From positions 186,001-250,000 of the forward strand of contig NZ_FZQR01000004.1 in the NCBI RefSeq assembly GCF_900199455.1: a DNA stretch of 64,000 nt, given 5' to 3'. Source of the stretch: Mesorhizobium carmichaelinearum (GTDB taxonomy: Bacteria > Pseudomonadota > Alphaproteobacteria > Rhizobiales > Rhizobiaceae). The notes under the pieces are model-generated. The model was not told the origin of the DNA. It worked only from the letters and a program-made list of their open reading frames with translations, and ran no database searches. Each line of letters starts with the position of its first letter. Position 1 is the stretch's first letter. The position numbers and the translations under genes were made by a program. Positions 51,881 through 60,615 of this stretch are shown one piece after another.

Positions 51881-52687
51881 ATGAGCGCAAAGGCACCCGC
51901 ATCGGCGGACGAATTTCTGGCCGGGCTGAAAGGACAGCGCGTGCTGGTGACGGCGGGTGCCGGCGGCATCGGCTTCGCCATCGCCGAAACGCTGTCGCGG
52001 CTCGGCGCACGCATCGTCGTCTGCGACGTTTCCGACGAGGCGCTGGCCGCGGCTCCGGGCAAGATCGACCTGGTTGCAGCGGTCAAGGCCGATGTCTCGC
52101 GCGACGATGACGTCGACCGGCTGTTCGAGGCGGTCAAGGAAAAGCTCGGTGGGCTTGACGCGCTGATCAACAATGCCGGAATTGCTGGGCCGACCGGTGG
52201 CGTCGACGAGATCGAGCCGGACGACTGGCGGCGCTGCATCGATATCTGCCTGACCGGCCAGTTCCTGTGCGCGCGGCGCGCCGTGCCGCTGATCAAGGCG
52301 GGGGGCGGCGGCTCGATCGTGTCGATGTCGTCGGCGGCCGGCCGCCACGGCTACGCGTTCCGTACACCCTATTCGGCGGCCAAGTTCGGCGTCATCGGTT
52401 TCACGCAGAGCCTCGCCAAGGAGCTTGGGCCGCACGGCATCAGGGTCAATGCCATCCTGCCCGGCATCATCGAGGGACCGCGCATCGAAGGCGTCATCGC
52501 GGCACGCGCCAAGCAGGTCGGCATCAGCCATGAAGAGATGACCGGGCGCTATCTGCAGAACATCTCGCTGCGCCGCATGACCAGCCCGTATGACGTGGCC
52601 TCGATGGTTGCGTTCCTGCTGTCCGACGCGGGCATCAACATTTCGGGCCAGTCGCTCGGCGTCGACGGCAACGTCGAAACACTTTGA
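51881..52687 (+). CDS. Short-chain dehydrogenase/reductase
   Basis: 268-residue SDR with the NAD-binding motif VLVTAGAGGIGFAIAETLSR, NNAGIAGPTGG, the catalytic Ser in SMSSAAGRHG and the YSAAKFG Tyr/Lys pair (about 165). GGACAGGA precedes the ATG. In this operon it could oxidise a sugar to its lactone or an aldonate at a secondary hydroxyl. Located 13 bases after the fused permease. The substrate is inferred only from neighbours. Confidence 0.9.
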   Translation: MSAKAPASADEFLAGLKGQRVLVTAGAGGIGFAIAETLSRLGARIVVCDVSDEALAAAPGKIDLVAAVKADVSRDDDVDRLFEAVKEKLGGLDALINNAGIAGPTGGVDEIEPDDWRRCIDICLTGQFLCARRAVPLIKAGGGGSIVSMSSAAGRHGYAFRTPYSAAKFGVIGFTQSLAKELGPHGIRVNAILPGIIEGPRIEGVIAARAKQVGISHEEMTGRYLQNISLRRMTSPYDVASMVAFLLSDAGINISGQSLGVDGNVETL

Positions 52688-52697
52688 GGAACAATCC

Positions 52698-53645
52698 ATG
52701 GCCAATGTCGCGATTGTCGGAAGCGGGTTCATCGGGCGGGCCTGGGCGATCAGCTTCGCTCGCGCCGGCCATGATGTGCGCATGTGGGACCAGTCGCCTG
52801 CCGCGACGGGTGGCGCCCGCGACTACATAGAAGGTGTGCTCGGCGATCTTGCCGCGAACGATCTGCTGCGCGGGCAGTCCGTCGACGCCGTGCTTGGCCG
52901 CATCGCCATCGTCGCCGAGCTTGGGGAGGCACTAGCCGATGCAGCCCATGTCCAGGAGAACACGCCTGAAAACCTCAATGTGAAGCGGGAAGTCTTCTCT
53001 CTGATCGATGGCCTTGCCGGCCCGCAAACGATCATCGCCAGTTCCACCTCGGCGCTGTTGCCGTCTAAATTCACCGACCATCTGCAAGGGCGGCACCGCT
53101 GCCTGGTCGTCCATCCGATCAACCCGCCCTATCTCATTCCGGCGGCCGAGGTGGTGCCGGCGCCGTGGACATCCGCCGAGACGCTGGAAAGGACGCGCGC
53201 CTTCCTCATCGATGCCGGCCACGCGCCGCTGGTGATGAAGCGCGAGCTCGACGGTTTCATCATGAACCGCTTGCAAGGCGCCTTGCTGGAGGAAGCTTTC
53301 CGGCTTGTCGCTGACGGCTACGCCAGTGTCGAGGATGTCGATATCGGCATCCGCGACGGGCTGGCGCTGCGCTGGTCCTTCATGGGGCCGTTCGAGACCA
53401 TCGACCTCAACGCGCCCGGCGGCGTGCGCGACTATGTCGACCGCTACCAGGGCATCTATTCCAACATCTTTCCGCAGATGCTGCGCCGCGTCGACTGGGC
53501 GGGTGAGGTCATGACAACCGTCGAGGCCGAGCGCAGCAACCGCCTGCCCAGGGAAAATCTGAGTGAGCGGCAGGTCTGGCGGGATCGCCGGCTGATGGCG
53601 CTGGCGGCGCACAAGAAGAAATCGGATCAGGAGTTCGGACAATGA
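52698..53645 (+). CDS. 3-hydroxyacyl-CoA dehydrogenase family protein, lambda-crystallin type
   Basis: 315-residue NAD-dependent dehydrogenase. The Rossmann motif is VAIVGSGFIGRAWAISFARA. The middle contains HRCLVVHPINPPYLIPAAEV with the catalytic His, and the C-terminal domain has MGPFETIDLNAPGGVRDYV. This closely recalls lambda-crystallin/L-gulonate 3-dehydrogenase, and also bacterial carnitine dehydrogenase. A 3-oxo acid product would suit the BKACE encoded next, with which it overlaps by four bases. Confidence 0.9.
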   Translation: MANVAIVGSGFIGRAWAISFARAGHDVRMWDQSPAATGGARDYIEGVLGDLAANDLLRGQSVDAVLGRIAIVAELGEALADAAHVQENTPENLNVKREVFSLIDGLAGPQTIIASSTSALLPSKFTDHLQGRHRCLVVHPINPPYLIPAAEVVPAPWTSAETLERTRAFLIDAGHAPLVMKRELDGFIMNRLQGALLEEAFRLVADGYASVEDVDIGIRDGLALRWSFMGPFETIDLNAPGGVRDYVDRYQGIYSNIFPQMLRRVDWAGEVMTTVEAERSNRLPRENLSERQVWRDRRLMALAAHKKKSDQEFGQ

Positions 53646-54604
53646 AAGAAACCAGCCGCAAATCGGGCGCATCGGCGGTCAAGGGCAAGGTCATCATCAC
53701 CTGCGCGGTGACGGGGGCGATCCATACGCCGACCATGTCGCCCTATCTGCCGATTACGCCCGATCAGATCGCCGCGGAGGCGATCGCGGCGGCAGAGGCC
53801 GGTGCCGCGATCCTGCATCTGCATGCCCGCGATCCGGAAACCGGCAAGCCCGACCAGACGCCGGAGGCCTTTGCCCGCTTCCTGCCGCGCGTCAAGCAAG
53901 GCACCAATGCCGCCATCAACATCACCACCGGCGGCAGCCCTTACATGAAGGTCGAGGAGCGCGTGCGCCCGGCCGCCCAGTTCAAGCCGGAAGTGGCCTC
54001 GCTCAACATGGGCTCGATCAATTTTGGGCTCTATCACCTCGCCGACAAATACGAGACCTTCAAGTTCGACTGGGAAAAGCCGCATCTGGAGGCGACGCGT
54101 GACCTCGTTTTCCGCAACTCGTTCAAGGACATCGAGTACATTCTGGCGACTTGCTACGACAATGGCACGCGCTTCGAGTTCGAGTGCTACGACATTGCGC
54201 ATCTCTACAACCTCGCCCATTTCGCCGATCGCGGGCTGGTGAAGCCGCCGTTCTTCGTGCAGTCGGTGTTCGGGCTGCTCGGCGGCATCGGCACCCATCC
54301 GGAAGACGTCGCCCATATGAAGCGCACCGCCGACCGGCTGTTCGGCGACCAGTTCCGCTGGTCGGTGCTCGGCGCCGGCGCCAGCCAGTTGCGCATCGCC
54401 GCGCAGTCTGCAGCGCTCGGCGGCAACATTCGCGTCGGGCTGGAGGACAGCCTGTGGGCCGGTAAGGGCAAGCTCGCCAAGTCGAACGCCGAACAGGTCC
54501 TGCTGGCGCGCAAGATCATCGAGGGGCTTGGCATGGAGGTGGCGACGCCGGACGAGGCGCGCGAGATCCTGGCGCTGAAGGGCGGCGACAAGGTCGCCTT
54601 CTGA
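53642..54604 (+). CDS. Beta-keto acid cleavage enzyme (BKACE, DUF849)
   Basis: 320-residue zinc enzyme that condenses a beta-keto acid with acetyl-CoA and splits it to acetoacetate and a new acyl-CoA. Visible marks are ITCAVTGAIHTPTMSPYLP, ILHLHARDPETGKPDQTPEA (His pair for zinc), INITTGGSPYM and VGLEDSLW near residue 268. Coupled to the dehydrogenase gene by ATGA. Known substrates range from 3-keto-5-aminohexanoate to dehydrocarnitine and 2-deoxy-3-ketoribonate; the neighbours favour a sugar-derived acid. Confidence 0.92.
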   Translation: MKETSRKSGASAVKGKVIITCAVTGAIHTPTMSPYLPITPDQIAAEAIAAAEAGAAILHLHARDPETGKPDQTPEAFARFLPRVKQGTNAAINITTGGSPYMKVEERVRPAAQFKPEVASLNMGSINFGLYHLADKYETFKFDWEKPHLEATRDLVFRNSFKDIEYILATCYDNGTRFEFECYDIAHLYNLAHFADRGLVKPPFFVQSVFGLLGGIGTHPEDVAHMKRTADRLFGDQFRWSVLGAGASQLRIAAQSAALGGNIRVGLEDSLWAGKGKLAKSNAEQVLLARKIIEGLGMEVATPDEAREILALKGGDKVAF

Positions 54605-54640
54605 CCAGTCGCTGCAGTCGCCGAAACAGAGGAGGATGGC

Positions 54641-55519
54641 ATGAAGATCGAAGTCGTGGTGGACGTGAAGACGACGCTGGGCGAAGGCCCGCTGTGGGAC
54701 GTCGAACAGGAGCGCCTGTACTGGATCGACAGTTTCGACGGGCGCGTGTTCCGCGCCACCGCCGACGGGCGCGAGATCCGCTCCTGGGACGTGCCGATGA
54801 AGATCGGTTCGATGGCGCTGCGTAGGGATGGCAGCGGCGCGGTGGTCTCGCTGCAGCGCGGCTTCCATCTGCTCGATTTCGCCTCTGGCGATGTGACGCT
54901 GATCCATGATCCGGAGCCGGACAGGCCGATGAACCGTCTTAATGACGGCAAGGTCGACCGGCGCGGCCGTTTCTTCGCCGGCTCGATGGACACGATGGAG
55001 GAGGGGCCGTCAGGCGGGCTCTACCGGCTCGATCCGGATTTCTCCGTCACCAGGATCGATTCCGGCATCATCTGCTCCAACGGTCCGTGCTGGAGCCCGG
55101 ACGACCGCACCTTCTATTTCGCCGACACCTGGACCGGCGAGATCTGGGCCTACGATTACGACATCGCCACGGGGGCTGCCACCAACCGCCGCACTTTCGT
55201 GCGCGTCGACACCAGCAAGGGCGGGGCCGCCGATGGCTCGACTGTGGATGCCCAGGGCTATCTCTGGAATGCGCTGGTCTATGACGGCCGCCTGGTGCGC
55301 TATGCGCCGGACGGTACCGTCGATCGCATCATCGACATGCCGGTGAAGAAGATCACCAGCGTGATGTTCGGCGGGCCGAAGCTCGACACGCTCTACGTGA
55401 CCTCGATGGCCAAGCCGCCGCTGCCGCGCTTTCCCGGCGACGGTGTCCTGCGCGGCAGCCTGTTCGCCATCACCGGCTTGGGCGTGACGGGCGTTCCGGA
55501 ACCGCGATTTGGCGGGTGA
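54641..55519 (+). CDS. SMP-30/gluconolactonase family lactonase
   Basis: 292-residue six-bladed beta-propeller with a divalent metal site. Family marks are LGEGPLWDVEQERLYWIDS (metal Glu), NDGKVDRRGRFFAGSMD (metal Asn and substrate Arg), SNGPCWSPDDRTFYFADT and GSTVDAQGYLWNALVYDG. It hydrolyses sugar lactones to aldonates. GAGGA precedes the ATG. Last gene of the operon; its stop lies two bases from the convergent M20 deacylase stop. Confidence 0.92.
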   Translation: MKIEVVVDVKTTLGEGPLWDVEQERLYWIDSFDGRVFRATADGREIRSWDVPMKIGSMALRRDGSGAVVSLQRGFHLLDFASGDVTLIHDPEPDRPMNRLNDGKVDRRGRFFAGSMDTMEEGPSGGLYRLDPDFSVTRIDSGIICSNGPCWSPDDRTFYFADTWTGEIWAYDYDIATGAATNRRTFVRVDTSKGGAADGSTVDAQGYLWNALVYDGRLVRYAPDGTVDRIIDMPVKKITSVMFGGPKLDTLYVTSMAKPPLPRFPGDGVLRGSLFAITGLGVTGVPEPRFGG

Positions 55520-55521
55520 GG

Positions 55522-56841
55522 CTAGCGGCACCATTTCTCGACGGCGATCGCAATCGCCTTTGTGCAATCGACGAGATCGCGCACCGAGACGCGTTCGTTC
55601 GGCTGATGCGCTTGCGCCGGGTCGCCGGGGCCGAAATTGACGGTCGGCGTGTTGCCAAGACCGGTCGGCAGGCCGATGTCGCTGTGCGCGCCGAAACCGC
55701 TGAGAACCGGTGACAGCTTGGCTTCCTCGACCGCCTGCTGAAAGACGCCGACGAACGGATTGTCCGACGGGATCTCGGCGCAATCGGCGTCGAGGATCCA
55801 CTCGATGCGGGCCGGGTGCTTTCGCAGATAGGGGTCCGCCTGGCAGACATTGGCGATATGCTCTTCGATCTCGCGTTTGACGTTGCCGCCCAGCCTGAAC
55901 TCGTCATGCTCGCTCGGCAGGTATTGCGCGTCGATGATGATCTCGCCGCGTCCTGCCATGGAGGAGGGGTGTTCGCCGGCATTGATCTGGGTGACGATGA
56001 TCTGGTTGGGCAGGTCCATCAGCGGATGGTTTTTTCGGGGATCGAACATCCAGCGCCGGTTAAGGATGTCGATGCCGTCGAGGATTTGCCGGCAAAGCTG
56101 GATGGCATCGACCGGGCCGCTCGAATACCAGGCATTCGGCGTGAGTTCGGCATGGCCGCCTATGCCGTCGATGATGATCCTGCCCCACAATATGCCGTGG
56201 CAAAGCGGTGCGATCTTGTTCGCCGTCGGTTCGGTCATGATGCCGGCGTCGGCGTGAAAGCCGCGATCGACCATGGCGAGCGAGCCCATGCCGCCGATTT
56301 CCTCATCGACAACAGTCGTGAAGACGATGTCGCCGGACAGAGGGATATCGAGCTCTTTCAAGATCTCGACGGCCATCAGCATGCAGGCGACGCCACCTTT
56401 CATGTCGACCGTGCCGCGGCCGTGCAGAAATCCGTCCTTGAGGACGGGCTGGAACGGGTCGGTCGTCCAATGGCTGGCGGCGCCCGGCGGGACGACGTCG
56501 ATGTGTCCAGTGAGCATGATGGAACGCCCGCCGCCCGTCCCCTTCAGGAGGCCGCCGAGATTAGGCCGGCCGTCAAAAGTCCGGCCCTTGTTGGCGCCGG
56601 CGCGGCCCTTGTATTTTTCGTAGAGCGCCGGCCCGTCTGGATCCCAGAGATCGGTCGTGAAGCCGAGCGCTTCGATGCGTTTTTGTAGATAGAGCTGGCA
56701 GTCACGCTCACCCGGCCCGGCCTCCTTGGGATTGGATTTCACGATGGAAGGGAAGGCGACGAGATCGCTCAGCGTTGCGACGATGCGGTCGGCGGCTGCC
56801 TCGACGCGTGCGGCGATGATCTCTTCTTTGGACTGCATCAT
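55522..56841 (-). CDS. M20 family metallo-deacylase (ArgE/DapE type)
   Basis: 439-residue zinc hydrolase, last gene of the second sugar operon. Metal and catalytic motifs are MLTGHIDVVPPGAASHW (His and Asp), HGRGTVDMKGGVACML (bridging Asp) and VVDEEIGGMGSL (Glu pair). The dimerisation domain lies at about 200-330. It removes acyl or carbamoyl groups from amino compounds. ATG 56841 overlaps the permease stop; ATG 56838 has better spacing from GGAG. Its presence suggests that the imported compound carries an N-acyl or amide group. Confidence 0.9.
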   Translation of the reverse strand: MMQSKEEIIAARVEAAADRIVATLSDLVAFPSIVKSNPKEAGPGERDCQLYLQKRIEALGFTTDLWDPDGPALYEKYKGRAGANKGRTFDGRPNLGGLLKGTGGGRSIMLTGHIDVVPPGAASHWTTDPFQPVLKDGFLHGRGTVDMKGGVACMLMAVEILKELDIPLSGDIVFTTVVDEEIGGMGSLAMVDRGFHADAGIMTEPTANKIAPLCHGILWGRIIIDGIGGHAELTPNAWYSSGPVDAIQLCRQILDGIDILNRRWMFDPRKNHPLMDLPNQIIVTQINAGEHPSSMAGRGEIIIDAQYLPSEHDEFRLGGNVKREIEEHIANVCQADPYLRKHPARIEWILDADCAEIPSDNPFVGVFQQAVEEAKLSPVLSGFGAHSDIGLPTGLGNTPTVNFGPGDPAQAHQPNERVSVRDLVDCTKAIAIAVEKWCR

Positions 56842-57797
56842 GATCTCCAACGTTGGGACAGTCGGTCGGCGAGAAGGACGAAAACCAGAAGGGCGCCGAC
56901 AATCCCCACCTGCCAAACCGTGTTGATGTTCAATTGCAGAAGGCCGGTCTTCAGCGTGACCAGCAGCAGGACGGCCGCGAACACGCCGCCGACGCCACCG
57001 CGCCCGCCGGTGATGACGATGCCCCCCAACATGGCGGCGGTCAGCGATTCGAGTTCGAGGTTCTGGCCGATGTTGGGCCTGCCGCTGCCGAGCCAGGCCA
57101 GCGAAACCAGACCGGCCGCGCCGGCGAGCGCGCCGCTCAAGCAATAGAGAATGAAGCGCACGCGATCGACCGGAATGCCGACCAGTTTGGCCGAGCGTTC
57201 ATTGAAGCCCATGGCGTAGATCCAGCGCCCCCAGGCCGTCGAGATCAGCACCAGGCCGGCCAATACGAAGCACGGGATGGCAAGCGTGAGAAACGGCATG
57301 GGGATGCCCATGACGACGCCACGCCCCCACACAAGCAGCCATGCGGGCACGCCGGCCTGCGCGGCGCCGCCGGTGACGGCAAGTGCTGCGCCGGAATAGA
57401 CGAAGAATGTGCCCAGCGTCGCGATGAAGGGGAGAAGGGCGAGCCCGTTGACCAGCCATCCGTTCAACGCACCGAGCAGCGCCCCGGCCAGGATGCAGAT
57501 GGCCGGCAGCAGAACAGGCGGCAAGCCCAGCTTGACGCAAAGCATGGCAAGGATGGCCGAGAGCGAGACCGCGCCGCCGACCGAAAGGTCGATGCCGGCG
57601 CCGCCGGCCAGGATGACCAGCGCCTGGCCGAGGCCGACCAGGGCCAGGATCGTCGAAAACTGAAGAACAGTGGTGACGGTGCCGAGATTGAAAACCGAAG
57701 GCCTGAGCGCCAGCAGGCCGACAATCACGATCAGCCAGAGCCCACAGAGCAAGGCCAAGGTGAGGGCTGGGCCCTGCAGGGTGCGGAGCGTCTTCAT
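56838..57797 (-). CDS. Sugar ABC transporter permease (RbsC type), second
   Basis: 319-residue inner-membrane permease. Family motifs are GQALVILAGGAGIDLSVGGA and AAMLGGIVITGGRGGVGGVF. About eight to ten helices. Start ATG 57797 overlaps the preceding permease stop by four bases. It should pair with the other permease as a heterodimeric channel, unlike the fused pair in the facing operon. Confidence 0.92.
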   Translation of the reverse strand: MKTLRTLQGPALTLALLCGLWLIVIVGLLALRPSVFNLGTVTTVLQFSTILALVGLGQALVILAGGAGIDLSVGGAVSLSAILAMLCVKLGLPPVLLPAICILAGALLGALNGWLVNGLALLPFIATLGTFFVYSGAALAVTGGAAQAGVPAWLLVWGRGVVMGIPMPFLTLAIPCFVLAGLVLISTAWGRWIYAMGFNERSAKLVGIPVDRVRFILYCLSGALAGAAGLVSLAWLGSGRPNIGQNLELESLTAAMLGGIVITGGRGGVGGVFAAVLLLVTLKTGLLQLNINTVWQVGIVGALLVFVLLADRLSQRWRS

Positions 57798-58780
57798 GCG
57801 CGGGCCCGCTGTATCAGGCCAAGCGGCAGCCGGTTGGAGACGGCCTCGAAACCAAGCACGCCGATGATGAGAACGCCGGTTACGACAGGCTGCCAGAGCG
57901 AGGGGACGCCGATCAGCAGCAGCCCGTTCTGGAGGATTCTGAGAAGCAGCACGCCGAGCACGGTGCCGATCAGGCTGCATTTGCCGCCCAATATGCTGGT
58001 GCCGCCGAGAATGACCGCGGCAATGGCATCGAGCGCCAGCGTGCTGCCGATCGTCATTTCGACATTGCGGTAGGTGGCCACATAGAAAGTGGCGGCAATG
58101 CCGGTCAGGAAGCCGCTGATCAGGAAGGTCATGAAGCGGGTCTTGATGACCGGGATGCCCGACAGGCGCGCCTTTTCCTCCGAATTGCCGATCGCCAGCA
58201 AATGCAGCCCGTATGGCGTTCGCCGCAACGCCAGCCAGATGATGAGATAGGCAATGGCGATCACCAAGGCAGGCACGGGGACACCGAGTACGGTCGTTGC
58301 AAGAACATTGGTGAGGCTCGAGGGCAGGCCGGAAAGCCATTGCCCGCCGAGCAGGACGAAGACGGCGGTGCGGTAGACGCCGAGCAGGCCGAGCGTTCCG
58401 ACGATGGCCGGAACGCGGCCGAGGACGACGACGGTTGCCGTCACGCATCCCAACAAGGCCCCGACCAACGGGCCGACAAGGAGAGCCAGCGCCGGATTGC
58501 CATCGGCACCAAGCACGCGGCCGATGGCGATGGCCGCGAGCCCCATGACGATGCCGATCGACACGTCGATGCCGCCCATGGCCAGAAGCAAGGTCATGCC
58601 AAGGCCGGTCAGCAGCAGCTCGACGCTGTTGCGCAGCACCGTCGCCGCATTGCCCGAGGTGGCGTAGTGGGGCGATGCGACAGAAAAGATGACGATCGCC
58701 AGCAAACAGGCGACAAGCAGAGACCACTCTCGTCCGTTCATGGAGAACACACCGTTTGCAGACTGCCGCACCGCGCTCAT
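57794..58780 (-). CDS. Sugar ABC transporter permease (RbsC type), first
   Basis: 328-residue permease with GLGMTLLLAMGGIDVSIGIV and AVILGGTSILGGKCSLIGTV. ATG 58780 lies 7 bases after the binding protein stop; an internal ATG at 58741 is possible. The long upstream open frame is shadow of the binding protein gene. Part of the seven-gene - strand operon. Confidence 0.92.
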   Translation of the reverse strand: MSAVRQSANGVFSMNGREWSLLVACLLAIVIFSVASPHYATSGNAATVLRNSVELLLTGLGMTLLLAMGGIDVSIGIVMGLAAIAIGRVLGADGNPALALLVGPLVGALLGCVTATVVVLGRVPAIVGTLGLLGVYRTAVFVLLGGQWLSGLPSSLTNVLATTVLGVPVPALVIAIAYLIIWLALRRTPYGLHLLAIGNSEEKARLSGIPVIKTRFMTFLISGFLTGIAATFYVATYRNVEMTIGSTLALDAIAAVILGGTSILGGKCSLIGTVLGVLLLRILQNGLLLIGVPSLWQPVVTGVLIIGVLGFEAVSNRLPLGLIQRARA

Positions 58781-58787
58781 GTCAGGC

Positions 58788-59774
58788 TCAGAAGTTGAAC
58801 TTGTCGACATTGTCCTTGGTGAAGACAGCCGGCGGCCCGAGCAGCAAGATGCCCTTGGCGGCGTCATAGGTGACGGGCTTGTCGAGGCCGGCGATCTTGT
58901 TCTCGGCCTCAAAGGTCTTGCCGTCGATCAGCTGCTTGCCGGCCCAGACCGTGAGATAGCCGAGCTGCTCGGGATCCCACAGCACGGTAAAGCCGAAGGC
59001 GCCGCTCTTCAGGTAGGAGCGCGCCGTGTTCGGGCTGCAGTAGCCTGCACCGATGACGGAGCCGATCTTGCCGGCGGTCTCGATCGCCTGGGCGACACCC
59101 GGGCAGGTCGAGGATGCAACGGCGATGATGGCCTTGATATCGGGATTGGCGGCCATGAGATCGCCTGAGATCTGCGCGGCGCGCTCCGCCGTGCCGCCGG
59201 CAAATTGCGGAGCAAGCAGCTTCAGCTTCGGATATTTGGCGCTGGTTTGCTTCTGCATGAAGCCGATCCAGGCGTTGAGATTGGACGCCGTCGCCTCGCC
59301 GGAGACAATGCCGATCGTTGCGTCCTCGCCGACGCGCTTGACGAGTTCGTCGATGATCGTGGTGCCAAGGCCCTCGTCGGTTGCTTGCGCCACATAGACC
59401 GCGCGGCCGCTGTCGGGCGCATCGCTGTCGCTGGTAAACAGTTTGATGCCCTTTGCCTTGGCTGCCTCAACCACCGGGGCGATGCTGGAGGCATCGAGCA
59501 CGCTGACCGAGACCGCCTCGACGCCCTGATCGATCAGGTTCTGGACGATCTGCAACTGGTCGACCGGATTGGTGTCGACCGGACCGGAATAGATGAAATC
59601 GACACCAAGGTCCTTGGCGGCTCGATTGCCGCCGGCTTCCATGGCGTTGAAATAGGGGATGCCGATCAGCTGCGGGACAAAGGCGACCTTGTGCTTGTCG
59701 GCGGCATGGGCTGCCGTTGCAACAATGAGGGAGAGCGCGGAGGCGGCGAGCACTTTCTTGAGCTGTGAAAGCAT
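58788..59774 (-). CDS. Sugar ABC transporter, periplasmic binding protein
   Basis: 328-residue type 1 binding protein (RbsB/LsrB-like). A signal peptide spans about 1-24 (VLAASALSLIVATAAHA). Conserved parts are HKVAFVPQLIGIPYFNAMEA, ISVSVLDASSIAPV-like VEAVSVSVLDASSIAPVVEA and LFTSDSDAPDSGRAVYVAQA. The pattern is close to autoinducer-2/rhamnose-type binders, but the ligand is not certain. GAGAGGA lies 11 bases upstream of the start. Confidence 0.91.
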   Translation of the reverse strand: MLSQLKKVLAASALSLIVATAAHAADKHKVAFVPQLIGIPYFNAMEAGGNRAAKDLGVDFIYSGPVDTNPVDQLQIVQNLIDQGVEAVSVSVLDASSIAPVVEAAKAKGIKLFTSDSDAPDSGRAVYVAQATDEGLGTTIIDELVKRVGEDATIGIVSGEATASNLNAWIGFMQKQTSAKYPKLKLLAPQFAGGTAERAAQISGDLMAANPDIKAIIAVASSTCPGVAQAIETAGKIGSVIGAGYCSPNTARSYLKSGAFGFTVLWDPEQLGYLTVWAGKQLIDGKTFEAENKIAGLDKPVTYDAAKGILLLGPPAVFTKDNVDKFNF

Positions 59775-59808
59775 TTTGGTTTGATCCTCTCTGGAAATGA
59801 CGTGCGTT

Positions 59809-60579
59809 TCAGTTTGTTTTTTCGAGCGCCCGCACGTCGGGATGAGCGCCTGTTATGAGCGAAACGACTTCCTCGTGATTGGTTTCGGCCGCCAGCCGTT
59901 CGGCCACCTTGCGGCCGCGCCGGAACACGACGATGCGGTCGGCAACCTCGAAGACTTCGGAAATGTTGTGGCTGATGAGGACGACGGCACAGCCGCGCGC
60001 GGCAAGCCGCCGCGTCAGCGCCAGCACCTTGCGGGTCTCGGCGACGGCAAGCGCCGCCGTCGGCTCGTCCATGATGACCAGTTTGGCGTTCAGATTGAGC
60101 GCCCGACAGATGGCGACGGCCTGGCGCTGGCCGCCCGACAGGCTGCCGACAGGCGCTTCCGGATCGGAAATATGGGCGTCGAGTTCTTTCAGCAGGCCGT
60201 CGACGCGCTGGCGCATTTCCTGGCGCTTCAGGAACGGAACACCAAAAATGGAGCGTTTCAATTCCCGGCCCAAAAAGACGTTTTCGGCAATCGAGAGGTT
60301 TTCCGAAAGCGCCAGTTCCTGGAAGATCGTCGCGATCCCCGACGAGGCTGCATCCTTGGGCGAAGAGAACGCGACCGACTTGCCTTCGATGACGAGTTCT
60401 CCCTCGCTCGGCGGATGAGCGCCCGCCAGGATCTTGATGAAGGTCGATTTGCCCGCGCCATTGTCGCCGAGCAGCGCCAGCACCTCGCCGGAACGGATTT
60501 CCAGGTCGACATTTGAAAGCGCCGTCAGCGCGCCGAAGCGCTTGGCGATGTTCTTGGCGACAAGAAAAGGTTCTGTCAT
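59809..60579 (-). CDS. Sugar ABC transporter, single-domain ATP-binding protein
   Basis: 256-residue ATPase related to one half of RbsA. Walker A GDNGAGKSTFIKI, signature LSGGQRQAVAICRAL and Walker B LVIMDEPTAALAVAE are all intact, and ISHNISEVFEVADRI carries the His loop. Because only one domain is present it should act as a homodimer with the two permeases, unlike the double ATPase of the facing operon. Confidence 0.93.
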   Translation of the reverse strand: MTEPFLVAKNIAKRFGALTALSNVDLEIRSGEVLALLGDNGAGKSTFIKILAGAHPPSEGELVIEGKSVAFSSPKDAASSGIATIFQELALSENLSIAENVFLGRELKRSIFGVPFLKRQEMRQRVDGLLKELDAHISDPEAPVGSLSGGQRQAVAICRALNLNAKLVIMDEPTAALAVAETRKVLALTRRLAARGCAVVLISHNISEVFEVADRIVVFRRGRKVAERLAAETNHEEVVSLITGAHPDVRALEKTN

Positions 60580-60615
60580 GGTGGTTCCCCAGCGGTTGCT
60601 GATCGGGCTGAGCGG

